Shown: piece after piece, positions 16,117-25,276 of the stretch | How positions within the stretch are numbered: the first letter of the stretch is position 1 | Layout: every line of letters starts with the position of its first letter | NCBI GenBank assembly: GCA_013204555.1 | Contig: JABMNO010000013.1 | Span: 1 to 49,567 of the forward strand | Reading direction: 5' to 3' | DNA from: Chloroflexota bacterium | Lineage (GTDB): Bacteria; Chloroflexota; Dehalococcoidia; Lucifugimonadales; Lucifugimonadaceae | DNA length: 49,567 bases | The notes under the pieces: generated by a model | The model's input: the letters and a program-made list of their open reading frames with translations, nothing else | What the model was told of the DNA's origin: nothing | Databases searched by the model: none | Position numbers and translations under genes: made by a program

Positions 16117-17766
16117 CTATCGATTACCAGTCGCACGATCACGAAAAGCATCGCCAGCAGGGGTGAGGTTAGCGCCTACTGACGGACCGTCAAACAGCGT
16201 CACGCCTGCATACCCATCGGTATTGCATCCGGTGATGTCGTGGTACGCAATGTACTGGAACCAGCGCTCCACATTCAGCGTGGTTGCGTTGTCCTCAAGC
16301 CAATCGTAGATGGAGTTCAGGTACGCGGTCGTCTGGCCTTCCTGATACGTGCCATCTGGATACGGGAGGCCGTTGCAACCTGACTGGTTGAACTTGATAT
16401 TGTCCCAGCCCCAGTGGAGCCCCACCTCGGTGACCCAGATGGGTTTATGTGCTTGTGATCCGGTTTCATTCAACCAAACCCTGAGACCTAAAATTTGTGT
16501 CGTGACTATCAAGGGATTGATCGTTGGAAGATTCAGCCAATCGAGCGGATACGCGTTCACCGCCCAGATATCTATGGGAGGCTCTTCTCCAAATTGCTCC
16601 ATGTAGCGCTGCCTGAACAATGGAATCCAGTCTGTGCCTCTGCCAAATCCGCTGGTGCAACCAAGGCATGTGAAAAGCCAGTTGAGTTGTGGAGGGCTGA
16701 CAATTTTCGCGGTTGGGTCTCCGGCCTTGATTCCCGCGTACGCGTCGTGGAGGTCATCAAGAACGTTCTCCACATCGTAACCGGGGCGCCGATTGGGCTC
16801 GTTTGCAATGAGCCACGTCGAGCCAGGATTCGCGTTGGCGAGAAATTCGAGGTCATCCGGACTTGGGCCAATCTCACCGTTAACAATGCCGGGAAGGCTT
16901 CCGACGAACAGGACCTTATTTTTCCCAGCAGATGCATCTGGCCTGTAACCACCGTCAATAAACCAGTCAGCGCCCAACTGATCCAGGAACCACTTCTGCT
17001 CGACCGGGTCTTTGGTGTGTAAAACGATGCCAAATCGGTCGTCCGGAACAGGCACCGGGGTTGGCGTGTTGGCTGCCACCGTGGGGATCGTGGTGGCCGT
17101 AGCGGTAGGCGTCGGTAGCGCTGTCGGCGTGGGGCGGACGATAGCTGTGGGGGTTGGTGGAGGAACCGGAGTTGGAAGCTGAACAGGAGTGGGTGTCGGC
17201 GTTCTCGTTGGTCTTGCCGTCGGTCTGGGGGTAGCACCCGGAACATCAGTCGGCGTTGGGAACGGCGTGGCCGTTGGAGTGGCGGTTGGGACGGGCGCGA
17301 TCGTCGCGATGGGGATCGGTGTCGCAGTCGCCACAGCGGGCGTTGGGGTAGGGGTAGGTGTGTCAAATATGACGACGGCGGTCGGTGCAGGACTTTGCAT
17401 GATGGAGGTGGCTGTAGTTTCTGGTCCTGTCTGGATGGTTGCGGTTGCGACTTCTGGAGCGGGTGGAGAGGGGATCACAACAGCCGTTGGTGTGGGCCGG
17501 GATTCTGGGGTGGCGTCTAGCGGCAAAGTTACGGTGGCAGTGGCGACGGGGATAAATGGCTTGGCGCCGTTGTCCGGATTTACTACGGGGCTGGAGATAA
17601 CACTGTTTATGGGTTCTGAATTCTCAACCGTGGCAGTCGGTGAATCAGTGATGGCTGATGTGCTGGTGGGATTGGGTAGTTCAGGTTCGCCGCCGCCACA
17701 CGCCGATAAGACCACCACGAACAACGCGGCGGAAATCATCGCGAATTTTCGCTGGCGAGTTCCCAT
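16117..17766 (-). CDS. secreted lipoprotein with long Pro/Thr linker and clan GH-A-like domain
   Basis: This 549-aa protein has a signal peptide ending in the lipobox VLSAC (Cys23). About 220 residues of Thr/Pro/Ala-rich linker (TPTPTP and TATPxP units) follow. A C-terminal domain of about 300 residues looks like a glycoside hydrolase TIM barrel. The clan GH-A acid/base motif is WLIANEPNRRP (Glu near 323) and the nucleophile motif is IWVTEVGLHWG (Glu near 447), with DIWAVNAYPLDW between them. The substrate is unknown. The ATG at 17766 is preferred to an upstream in-frame TTG because it starts a proper signal peptide. The linker resembles those of cell-surface anchored enzymes. Confidence 0.85.
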   Translation of the reverse strand: MGTRQRKFAMISAALFVVVLSACGGGEPELPNPTSTSAITDSPTATVENSEPINSVISSPVVNPDNGAKPFIPVATATVTLPLDATPESRPTPTAVVIPSPPAPEVATATIQTGPETTATSIMQSPAPTAVVIFDTPTPTPTPAVATATPIPIATIAPVPTATPTATPFPTPTDVPGATPRPTARPTRTPTPTPVQLPTPVPPPTPTAIVRPTPTALPTPTATATTIPTVAANTPTPVPVPDDRFGIVLHTKDPVEQKWFLDQLGADWFIDGGYRPDASAGKNKVLFVGSLPGIVNGEIGPSPDDLEFLANANPGSTWLIANEPNRRPGYDVENVLDDLHDAYAGIKAGDPTAKIVSPPQLNWLFTCLGCTSGFGRGTDWIPLFRQRYMEQFGEEPPIDIWAVNAYPLDWLNLPTINPLIVTTQILGLRVWLNETGSQAHKPIWVTEVGLHWGWDNIKFNQSGCNGLPYPDGTYQEGQTTAYLNSIYDWLEDNATTLNVERWFQYIAYHDITGCNTDGYAGVTLFDGPSVGANLTPAGDAFRDRATGNR

Positions 17767-18112
17767 AAAGGACAGTATGAAGTCGCTCAACGCTGCTCAC
17801 AATGGCTGTTTTACTGGATTAATAAAGAGTTAAGTTACGATAAATGCGATAAATCTGGATGATTGATTCCACTAATACGTAACTTTCTTTACAGCCACAG
17901 ATGCATCACCCAGCCGCATGTGTCATATGGGAAAGTAACTCATAGATTTGATCTGAATTGTGGCCTGAATAGTGGACTCAACCCTTGACGGCAATTACAA
18001 TTTGAATTGTTCGTTGTGTGGGTGATTATTTGGAGGATGCGCTGGCCTTCAATTACTTACATCAAACACGAGGACCAGACGGACAACACAATGGGAAACG
18101 GAATATCGATTT
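17767..18112. other. AT-rich divergent intergenic region with candidate promoter
   Basis: This 346-base gap separates the minus-strand lipoprotein from the plus-strand AT-hook-like gene, so it must carry both start regions. No protein-coding stretch is convincing. It is visibly richer in A+T than its surroundings. A candidate plus-strand promoter is TGGACT at 17973-17978, a 17-base spacer, then TACAAT at 17996-18001. Confidence 0.5.
17973..18001 (+). promoter_or_regulatory. candidate sigma-70-type promoter for the 18113 gene
   Basis: TGGACT (17973-17978) matches the TTGACA -35 box in 4 of 6 bases and TACAAT (17996-18001) matches TATAAT in 5 of 6, with 17 bases between. Transcription would start near 18008 and leave a leader of about 105 bases. 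A stray TTGACG at 17985 lies inside the spacer and has no matching -10 box. Confidence 0.3.
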
Positions 18113-18394
18113 ATGAGCTTGAATATTGTCGACGCTGACATAAAAGATTTGAAGCAATCCCGAAGTAGGGGACGCGTTCGCTCGGCAGAAACCAAGGCAC
18201 TGGTTGAGGCAATTGACTCTCTCACTCCGGGCAAAGCAAAGGCGATTAGCCTGGGTGCGGGCGAGGATGCTGCAAAGATTCGCGCCAAGCTCGCGTACGC
18301 CGCAAAGGTGGCAGGTAAGAAGCTGAAGATCGTTGTTGAAGAAGACCGGATTCTGTTTGCCCGTGGTCCTGGTCGGCCGCGGAAGCGAGCCTAA
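18113..18394 (+). CDS. small basic protein with AT-hook-like C-terminus
   Basis: This 93-aa protein is rich in Lys and Arg. Residues 20-60 predict helices (RSAETKALVEAIDSLTPGKA, then EDAAKIRAKLAYAAKVAGKK). Residues 70-80 form a strand-like VVEEDRILF. The last ten residues are RGPGRPRKRA, which contains the GRP core of an AT-hook, a minor-groove DNA-binding motif. A DNA-binding or nucleoid-associated role is therefore inferred, not shown. It is a lone plus-strand gene preceded by an AT-rich gap and followed by convergent catabolic genes. Confidence 0.7.
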   Translation: MSLNIVDADIKDLKQSRSRGRVRSAETKALVEAIDSLTPGKAKAISLGAGEDAAKIRAKLAYAAKVAGKKLKIVVEEDRILFARGPGRPRKRA

Positions 18395-18469
18395 TTCCAG
18401 GGCTGTTCTCACCGGATCGTTGAGCTTAGTGTGCCAATAGATTCAGGTTTGAATCATCCGGTCTTCTGC

Positions 18470-19153
18470 TCACAGTAGCTCGAATTCTTTTATGTCATGT
18501 GCTACTTCAAATTGCGCGTCAGTAACCGCGGATATGTTCTCAGGCGCCCAACCGGGAGCAACTTCGATAAGTTCTAGTCCGTTCTCATCTACGTTGAATA
18601 CGGCAATGTCTGTGACAATGAGGCTTACACACCCCTGACTTGTCAGGGGATAGCTACATTCCTGCACAATTTTCGATGCACCTGTGCGGTCGTTGTGCTC
18701 CATTGCAGCGATTACTTTTTTCGCTCCACCCGCGAGATCCATGGCGCCGCCCACATTCCCTACGCCTCTCGATGGCAAAAACCAGTTCGCCATATCTCCC
18801 GTTGCTGAGACTTGTAATGAACCCAGGACGGTGACATCAATGTGTCCGCCTCGAATCATCGCAAATGCCTCTGCAGAGTCGAAAAACGACATACCGGGGA
18901 CAGGTTCAAGAAACTGACCGCCAGCGTTGATCAGATCGACGTTGCCCTGTCCGTCTGCAGCGAGAGGTCCGCAATTGAGGACGCCACTTTCACTGTGATA
19001 CAGCAGTTGTACGCCGGGCGGCACGAAATCGGAGCATAGCGTGGGGATTCCAATTCCAAGGTTCACCACATCGCCGTCATTGAATTCTCTAGCGACTCGC
19101 ATCGCGAGAATGTCGCGCTCCAGCCGTGGCGCCGGATCCTGGGGCATGCTCAT
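18470..19153 (-). CDS. 3-oxoacid CoA-transferase, beta subunit
   Basis: This is the 227-aa B subunit of a family I CoA-transferase, which moves CoA between acids such as succinate and a 3-oxoacid. The glycine-rich start is VNLGIGIPTLC. The catalytic glutamate lies in HSESGVLNCGP. The C-terminal signature is PLTSQGCVSLIVTDIAVF. Substrate specificity cannot be read from sequence. Its start overlaps the alpha-subunit stop by 4 bases, showing coupling. Confidence 0.92.
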   Translation of the reverse strand: MSMPQDPAPRLERDILAMRVAREFNDGDVVNLGIGIPTLCSDFVPPGVQLLYHSESGVLNCGPLAADGQGNVDLINAGGQFLEPVPGMSFFDSAEAFAMIRGGHIDVTVLGSLQVSATGDMANWFLPSRGVGNVGGAMDLAGGAKKVIAAMEHNDRTGASKIVQECSYPLTSQGCVSLIVTDIAVFNVDENGLELIEVAPGWAPENISAVTDAQFEVAHDIKEFELL

Positions 19154-19872
19154 CTGTCTGTAGCTCTCGCGACCACGCGATTCACGTATATACCCGGCGT
19201 GTTGACGCGCTCAGGATCTATGTCGCCTGTTTCAACGATTTCGTCCACCTCAGCAATCGTCACGTCCGCCGCCGTGGCCATCGGCATATTGAAGCTGCGG
19301 GATGTGCCGGAGTAGATCAGGTTTCCCACCCGGTCAGCTTTGTGCGCTCGTATGAGCGCGAAATCGGCCCGCATCCCGAGTTCCAGAACGCTCTCTCGAC
19401 CATCAAATACACGAGACTCTTGGCCCTTGGCGAGATCTGTCCCCGCGGCAGTGGGTGTGTAGAACGCGGGGATACCAGCGCCCCCGGCGCGGATCCGCTC
19501 CGCCAGCGTTCCCTGTGGGACAACCTCTAGCTCTATCTCGCCTCTATTGAACGCCTGCTCAAACGCGTTCTGTCTTGATACAGAACCCGATACCGGGAAC
19601 GATGCGATGACCTTTGCCACCTGTCCGTTCTCGATAAGAATCGCGTGATCAATGGGCGTTTCGCCTTCAGGCCAGCCAAATCCTGTTGGAGCGGCGATGC
19701 CTGCGGTATTTCCAATGATTGTCAGCTCACGGGCACCTTGCGCCACAAGGGCGAGCATCAGCCTGTGCGGCATGCCGCCAGCACCGCCGAACCCACCGAT
19801 CATGATCGAGGCGCCATCCGGGATATCGGAGACGGCCTCTTCAAATGTTGATACTGACTTATCTATTGGCAC
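19150..19872 (-). CDS. 3-oxoacid CoA-transferase, alpha subunit
   Basis: This is the 240-aa A subunit partner of the next gene. The usual N-terminal signature is MIGGFGGAGGMPHRLMLAL, followed by LTIIGNTAG. The C-terminal segment DFALIRAHKADRVGNLIYSGTSRSFN is also typical. The start is GTG; no Shine-Dalgarno sequence is seen, but a TAGAAT -10-like box ends 6 bases before it, suggesting a very short or absent leader. The A and B subunits form the heteromeric enzyme. Confidence 0.92.
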   Translation of the reverse strand: MPIDKSVSTFEEAVSDIPDGASIMIGGFGGAGGMPHRLMLALVAQGARELTIIGNTAGIAAPTGFGWPEGETPIDHAILIENGQVAKVIASFPVSGSVSRQNAFEQAFNRGEIELEVVPQGTLAERIRAGGAGIPAFYTPTAAGTDLAKGQESRVFDGRESVLELGMRADFALIRAHKADRVGNLIYSGTSRSFNMPMATAADVTIAEVDEIVETGDIDPERVNTPGIYVNRVVARATDR

Positions 19873-19921
19873 GGCGGAATTCTAGCGAAGGTACTCATTT
19901 TGCGGAACTTTCTGGGCGAAG

Positions 19922-21829
19922 CTATCCGGAGATTACCGGAAGTGTGATTCTTGGCGTGTGGCCCGAACCGAAGTGAAGCGCATTGGTGGAGCAAACGCTT
20001 CTGGTGTGCCGGCCCACAGGTTCCCCCGTGTTGGGATTGAGATCGAATCGCGGGAAATTGCTGCTGGCTATGTCCAGTCGAATCCGGTGGCCCGCGGCGA
20101 ACAGGTTTGAGATTGGCGGCAGAGGGATGGTGATTTCGTAGACCGTCCCAGGCTCCATGAACACTTCTCTGTCGAAGCCCTCTCGGAAGCGAGCGCGCAA
20201 TATCGAGTCGGCAAGGGCCAGATGGAAGCCATCCGGGTGTTCAGCATTGGGAGGATAGATATCCAGTAGCTTGGCCGTGAAGTCCGTATCCAGAGCGGAT
20301 GATGAGACCCAGAGCGTGACCTCGATTGGTCCGGTTACTTCGACCGCCTCCGGGAGGGGCTCAGTCTGGAAGACGTTTACGTCCGGGCGTTCAGCAAGCA
20401 AAGGGTATGGCGGTCTGCTGCCAGTGGCATCGGGGCGCTCGCGCTGATGAATCGGACCATCGATGATCATTGAGTTCATCCGTGCGCGCGGGGGCACGTA
20501 CGCCTCATCAATGCCATCAGGCAGCTGAACCCACTCGTACAAGCCGGTGACATTTGCGCCCAACGATGGGACGGGATTATTCGGGTCGTGAGTCCACTCG
20601 ATCAAGCCCGGTTCGCTCTGGGAACTGTCTGAGAGCCTGCCATCCGACGCGAGGTGAAGGTCCGTCCGCCTGGCGCGTGCGAGTGGCCATGCTGGCTCTG
20701 TTCTCCAGCTTCCGCCGTGTTGGAGGTGGCCGTTCTCTGTGGAGCCACCATCTCCGCCCCCCATGACGAATATTTCGACCGGAGGCTCATTCTCCACACC
20801 GTTTTCGATGCCTTTGAGCCAACGATCAAACCACCTGAGCCGACGTGCGTTGTATACCGGGTCACCCCAGTGGGCCGAGGGACCGAAGTTGACTTCACCG
20901 ACTGAACTTGAGCCAGCTCCTCGGATCATCAGATGGTTCCATGGCCCCATGACCAGTCTCTGCGGGCTGGTATTCTGGGCCGCCATGTGGGCGAACTGCT
21001 CCGTCACATCCCATGCGAACGGGTCGTACCAACCGCCGCTGTAGACGGCCGGTATGTCTGCCATTCGAGCGAAATGGGGCGTCTGGTCCATCGACTCCTG
21101 TGCCCAGAAGTCATTGTAAATGCCGTCCTGATAGTAGTGAAGCAGGATATCTTCAAGGTTTGGAACGTGTTTGATGGGCGTTGAGCCACGAGTGAACGGC
21201 GTGTTGTAGACCTGCTCTCGAAGCCCTTCGGCGCCTTTTTGTATCTCCATGATCGCCTCGGGATTATCTCGAATCTCCTGCGAGTCGTAGGCGTGGAGGA
21301 ACATCGCTCCAAACATATGCAGGCCCATCGCTCCGCCCTGCCTCGCTTCGTCGCGAAAGGCGTTTGTGGGGGCGACATCTACCCAGAGAGCAGCGAGGTG
21401 CGGCGGGCGGTAGAGCGACGCCATGTTTTGAACGATTCCACCGTGGGAACTGCCAACCATGCCCACCTTGCCATTGGACCACGGCTGTGAAGCCGCCCAT
21501 TCAATGGTGTCGAAACCATCCGGACCTTCTTGTTGATTGGCGGTGTGGTGGTACTGGCCTGTACCTTCCGACACCCCACGGCCACGAAGGTCCTGGAGAA
21601 GAACCACGTATCCATGAGATACAAAGAATCGCGCCACCGGGTTCACCCAGATCACCGGGTTAGATTTGTCATATGAGGTGCGGCCAATGATTACCGGGAA
21701 CTGGCTATCAACCGGTTTGCCATCCGCATCTGCGGGCCGATAAACGTCGGTCGCAAGGTGGACGCCGTCCCGCATGGGGATCATTACGTCCATTGATGCG
21801 CTGATGCCGTAATCAGGTTGTGATTTCAT
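19922..21829 (-). CDS. CocE/NonD family hydrolase
   Basis: This 635-aa protein belongs to the X-Pro dipeptidyl-peptidase/CocE hydrolases (esterases, amidases, glutaryl-7-ACA acylases). The alpha/beta-hydrolase part begins IPMRDGVHLATDVYRP. The nucleophile elbow is VGSSHGGIVQN (Ser near residue 118). SGGWYDPF holds the likely acid and MGPWNHL the likely His. The last third is a jelly-roll with PIEVTLWVSSSALDTDF and RIRLDIASSNFPRFD. The ATG at 21829 is preferred to an upstream GTG at 21874; neither has a strong ribosome site. No signal peptide is seen. The natural substrate is unknown. Confidence 0.9.
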   Translation of the reverse strand: MKSQPDYGISASMDVMIPMRDGVHLATDVYRPADADGKPVDSQFPVIIGRTSYDKSNPVIWVNPVARFFVSHGYVVLLQDLRGRGVSEGTGQYHHTANQQEGPDGFDTIEWAASQPWSNGKVGMVGSSHGGIVQNMASLYRPPHLAALWVDVAPTNAFRDEARQGGAMGLHMFGAMFLHAYDSQEIRDNPEAIMEIQKGAEGLREQVYNTPFTRGSTPIKHVPNLEDILLHYYQDGIYNDFWAQESMDQTPHFARMADIPAVYSGGWYDPFAWDVTEQFAHMAAQNTSPQRLVMGPWNHLMIRGAGSSSVGEVNFGPSAHWGDPVYNARRLRWFDRWLKGIENGVENEPPVEIFVMGGGDGGSTENGHLQHGGSWRTEPAWPLARARRTDLHLASDGRLSDSSQSEPGLIEWTHDPNNPVPSLGANVTGLYEWVQLPDGIDEAYVPPRARMNSMIIDGPIHQRERPDATGSRPPYPLLAERPDVNVFQTEPLPEAVEVTGPIEVTLWVSSSALDTDFTAKLLDIYPPNAEHPDGFHLALADSILRARFREGFDREVFMEPGTVYEITIPLPPISNLFAAGHRIRLDIASSNFPRFDLNPNTGEPVGRHTRSVCSTNALHFGSGHTPRITLPVISG

Positions 21830-21919
21830 CAATTGTGCAGATTCCGTTTCTATCGCCAGTTTTCTAAAGAGCACGATAGTCTCGATTCAGCGTCCGTCAA
21901 GTGTGCAAGTTCAGCTATC

Positions 21920-23098
21920 TCACGCGAGAGTACGAGACTCATATCCCTCGCCAGCGCTTATCAGATCGTTCTCTGCAAACCGACCAACACGGAACGGCGT
22001 CATGTCCACGAATGACGTCTCTCCATCCAGGATGAGATCAGCCATCAGGTGTCCGGAGGCCGGACTCAGCTTGAACCCGTGGCCGCTGTAGCCGGCATCC
22101 ACAAACAGGCCCGGCGTGCCGGGGACCGCGCCGAAGGCAGGCTGGAAATCAGGAGTGCAGTCGTATACGCCGGTGTATCCCTGGCGCAGTCTGGCGTTGG
22201 TCTGATCTGGGAACCGCTCCGCGAATCTTGACGCTAGGTCAACCTCAATGTCTTGCTTTGGTGGCCGTTCCACCTCGACTTCAGCGTCTGTGTAACCCTC
22301 AAGCGGGTCATGCACGCCTATCAGCGTGAGTCCCGGTCCTGACTGCCGGTAGTAGCCCATGGACACGCGATCGGAAAGTATTGGGTGATCGTTATCCATT
22401 CCGGGAGCGCGTTCCACGATGGCGATGGTGTGCCGAACCGGATTGATTGGCATTTCAACGCCCACCTGCTCAAGCAGCGCGGATGTTCGGAATCCGGTGG
22501 CGAGCACCACATTCCCGGCCGAAATGATTCCGCGATCCGTGTTGACCTCGATACCATCACCCTGCTTTGAGACGCCCAACACCTCGGATCCAATAAGCAG
22601 ATCCACTCCCTCTCGCTCGGCTGCATCGGCGAATGATCTTGCAGTGAGAGCCCCATCGGCGTGCCCGGAAGTGGGCTCAAAACATCCTGCTACGATGCCA
22701 TCCAGGTTGATCGATGGCTCGATGTCGAGAATCTCGTCATTGGTGATCATCCGGGAGTCGATGCCAATCTTTTGCTGCATCGCGATGACCTTGCGGGCCG
22801 GTTTGACGTCTCGCTCGGGCAGGAACACAACGTAGCCAACCTGGTTCCAGCCGCAGTCTCCGCCCACTTCTTCATTGAAGTTCTTGAACATGTTCTGGCC
22901 GAAGAGCGCCATCCGGGCAAGGGTCTCCATCTGGTAGTGGAGCCGAACGTTGGCGCTGGAGTACTGTGTGGCACCAGCGGCGATACCGGTCTTCTCAAGC
23001 AGTACGACTTGCCCAGCCCCTCGCCGCGCAAGATTCCACGCGATGCTTGTTCCGTGGACTCCTCCGCCGACTACTACTACATCTGCGGTATCGGTCAT
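21920..23098 (-). CDS. FAD-dependent oxidoreductase (DAO / sarcosine oxidase-beta type)
   Basis: This 392-aa flavoenzyme starts with the dinucleotide motif VVVVGGGVHGTSIAWNLARRG. It then has the SSANVRLHYQ segment seen in sarcosine and dimethylglycine oxidase/dehydrogenase families and a C-terminal VDAGYSGHGFKLSPASG FAD-contact region. It probably oxidises an N-methylated or secondary amino acid. There is no evidence here for the other subunits of a heterotetrameric sarcosine oxidase. It follows no close partner upstream; CocE lies about 90 bases downstream. Confidence 0.88.
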   Translation of the reverse strand: MTDTADVVVVGGGVHGTSIAWNLARRGAGQVVLLEKTGIAAGATQYSSANVRLHYQMETLARMALFGQNMFKNFNEEVGGDCGWNQVGYVVFLPERDVKPARKVIAMQQKIGIDSRMITNDEILDIEPSINLDGIVAGCFEPTSGHADGALTARSFADAAEREGVDLLIGSEVLGVSKQGDGIEVNTDRGIISAGNVVLATGFRTSALLEQVGVEMPINPVRHTIAIVERAPGMDNDHPILSDRVSMGYYRQSGPGLTLIGVHDPLEGYTDAEVEVERPPKQDIEVDLASRFAERFPDQTNARLRQGYTGVYDCTPDFQPAFGAVPGTPGLFVDAGYSGHGFKLSPASGHLMADLILDGETSFVDMTPFRVGRFAENDLISAGEGYESRTLA

Positions 23099-23478
23099 GC
23101 CATGGCCTCGGAAGGGCTAGTTGTGGGTTCCAAGTGGATTCTTTGGAGAGTATAGGGAATCTCGCGGCATCCATCTCCGAGACCGGCTCGATCGCCATAT
23201 GGCTTCAAGTATCAGTGCCGCTGCGTCATCCCGGATAAGGAGACTCGGCGGAGATGTCCTGGATCCAGACTACGCACCCTCCTCAAACAGCCGCGTTGAT
23301 CGCTGCAGAAGGCGTGAGGAGGGGGGCTGATGCGATGTGGCCAACGGTTGACGCCTCCTTCGTTCAGCTCAGGAGGGCTTACCCGTCGCTGCCTCAATCC
23401 GGCCAAGAGTGGAAAGGTATCCTGAGGCCCTCGAAGGGCACCTTTCCGGCGTACGCATGTCAAGGCCAGATCAACGCA
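23099..23478. other. repeat-bearing intergenic region
   Basis: This 380-base gap has no convincing gene on either strand. It contains a CATCCCGGA half-repeat near 23226, a 9-bp inverted repeat CCCTCCTCA (23277-23285) and TGAGGAGGG (23315-23323), and palindromic repeat copy 2 (23411-23447). The composition suggests layered repeat remnants. Confidence 0.6.
23411..23447. repeat. palindromic repeat, copy 2
   Basis: The arms are GGAAAGGT (23411-23418) and ACCTTTCC (23440-23447), an exact 8-bp match. The core ATCCTGAGGCCCTCGAAGGG is shared with copy 1 (one base shorter here) and with copy 3 in reverse orientation. It lies 32 bases after the stop of the minus-strand ABC-F gene. Confidence 0.75.
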
Positions 23479-25146
23479 TCACTGACCCGGTGTCTCGGCC
23501 AGATGTCGCACTGCTTCAGGATCAACTATTGATTCCAAGCGGACCTTTTCCCGATCGCTCTGAAGTACCCAGAAGCGGGTGCCGAATCGACGCGCGAACT
23601 CCCTGTCGTGGGTGACCGCGACTATTGTTCCCGGAAATCGGTCGAGTGCTAGTTCAATCTTTTCTCTGGCTTCAATGTCCATGTGGTTCATCGGCTCGTC
23701 CAGCAGAAGAAGATTTACTCCGCGGACGATCATCGTCGCAAGGTCGAGACGCTTTCGCTCGCCAAAGCTCATCAGCGAGACTGGTGTCAGGGCCGCGTCA
23801 CCTTCAAACAGGAAGTAGTGCAAGTAGGTGCGGGCTTCTGCATCCGAGTAGCCGGAAGCCTGTCGAATCAGACCGACTGGCGTCATCTTCGGTTCGATTT
23901 CTAGCACGTCCTGACGTAGATATCCGGGAATGACGCCGGCCCCCGTGGTGATAGTTCCAGCGATGGGCGTCACTTCACCAACAAGAAGCTTGAGAAGGGT
24001 AGTTTTGCCGATGCCATTTGGGCCGAGAATCACGATTCGTTCTCCAAACGTGATTTCGGTATTCAAATCACCGAACATTTCGGTGCTGCCATAGCCGAAG
24101 GTAACGTCTTCAAGTTGCGCAACTTTGTTACCACCGCGAGCGACCTCGGGGAAGTCGATCTTCAACTCCCAGTGTGAGCCGGGCCTATCCACGCGCTCAT
24201 CGCTGGTTACATATCGTTCAAGGCTCTTCTCCCGGGACTTCGCCTTGCGAGCCACCTTTTTGGCCCGACCGCGAATGTAGTCATTTGATGTCGCACTCTC
24301 AGTTCGCTGGGCCTGTTGCTTTGTGCGCCTGATGTCAGCTTCGACTTTCCGTATCTCTGCCTGCTGGTCTCTGTACTCGGACAACTGATTTCGGCGCTCT
24401 GATTTCAGACGCTCTTCGAAGGAGTCATAAGTCCCGCGGTGAGTGATCGACTTTTGTGTTGCATCGTCAAGGTAGACCAGGTCATCGACGGACCGGTTCA
24501 GGAGCATCCGATCATGGGTGATCAACAGGACGCCGCCAGCAAATCCACGGAGAAATCCCTCAAGCCATTCAAGCGACTCCAGATCGAGATGATTCGTCGG
24601 CTCATCCATCAGGAGCAAGTCGGCATTTGAGAAAAGCATACTGGCGATGCCGACCCGCGTTTGCATACCTCCGCTGAGTTGGGCGAACGGCGTATCGAGG
24701 AAGCTGAACGGGAGGTCAACGGATCTCATTGCCTGCTCGATTTCTACTTCAGTTTCGTACCCGCCCTGGGATTCATATCGAGCCAGCGCTGTCTCATATA
24801 CATCTGATGTATCGGTTGGCGCGCTCGATAACAGTTGCGCCGCCGCCTGGAGTGATTTCCAGGACTCGTAGAGGTCAGGCCTACCTGCGCGGACAGTTCC
24901 TCCCACGGCGGCATCCGGACTCGCGTGGATCTGCTGAGGCAGATATCCGACCCGGGTTCCGTGAGCGAGAGAGATGGACCCTTCATCTGGCCGGATTTCG
25001 CCCGAGATGGCTCGCATGAGAGTCGATTTCCCGGAACCATTACGACCAATCACGGCGACACATGCGCCGCGATTAACCACAAAGGAAACATTGGAAAGAA
25101 GTGAACGGGCACCCAGATTTATGGACACGCCGGATACGGACAACAT
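23479..25146 (-). CDS. ABC-F family ATP-binding protein
   Basis: This 555-aa protein has two fused ABC ATPase domains and no membrane segments, typical of ABC-F proteins that act on the ribosome (translation factors or ribosome-protection antibiotic resistance). Walker A is GRNGSGKST in the first half and GPNGIGKTT in the second. Signatures are QLSGGMQTR and LMSFGERKR, with Walker B plus LLMDEPTNHLDLES and LLLLDEPMNHMDIEA. A charged linker rich in Arg/Lys/Glu lies near residues 240-310. The subfamily cannot be set. The ATG at 25146 follows AGGTG, and the longer reading begins with an atypical peptide. Confidence 0.92.
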   Translation of the reverse strand: MLSVSGVSINLGARSLLSNVSFVVNRGACVAVIGRNGSGKSTLMRAISGEIRPDEGSISLAHGTRVGYLPQQIHASPDAAVGGTVRAGRPDLYESWKSLQAAAQLLSSAPTDTSDVYETALARYESQGGYETEVEIEQAMRSVDLPFSFLDTPFAQLSGGMQTRVGIASMLFSNADLLLMDEPTNHLDLESLEWLEGFLRGFAGGVLLITHDRMLLNRSVDDLVYLDDATQKSITHRGTYDSFEERLKSERRNQLSEYRDQQAEIRKVEADIRRTKQQAQRTESATSNDYIRGRAKKVARKAKSREKSLERYVTSDERVDRPGSHWELKIDFPEVARGGNKVAQLEDVTFGYGSTEMFGDLNTEITFGERIVILGPNGIGKTTLLKLLVGEVTPIAGTITTGAGVIPGYLRQDVLEIEPKMTPVGLIRQASGYSDAEARTYLHYFLFEGDAALTPVSLMSFGERKRLDLATMIVRGVNLLLLDEPMNHMDIEAREKIELALDRFPGTIVAVTHDREFARRFGTRFWVLQSDREKVRLESIVDPEAVRHLAETPGQ

Positions 25147-25276
25147 TAAACACCTGCAAAACACGCGCAGCTAGTCAGCGCGTAACTACTAACCGGGATA
25201 GTTGGTTAGAGCAGGTCCTTCACTTACGGAAACTCTCCACTTGTGGCTGTCGGTATAAAAAGCATACCAGCCTTCG

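Noticed and set aside
17189..17833. Gly/Val-rich plus-strand frame
   Set aside because: It is the complement of the Pro/Thr linker of the minus-strand lipoprotein; the repeat in one strand makes the other open.
17985..18007. TTGACG as the -35 box of the 18113 gene
   Set aside because: No acceptable -10 box lies 16-18 bases downstream; TGGACT with TACAAT fits better.
23212..23463. Open frames on both strands in the 23.1-23.5 kb gap
   Set aside because: Arg/Pro-rich with no ribosome site; the sequence is composed of repeat remnants.
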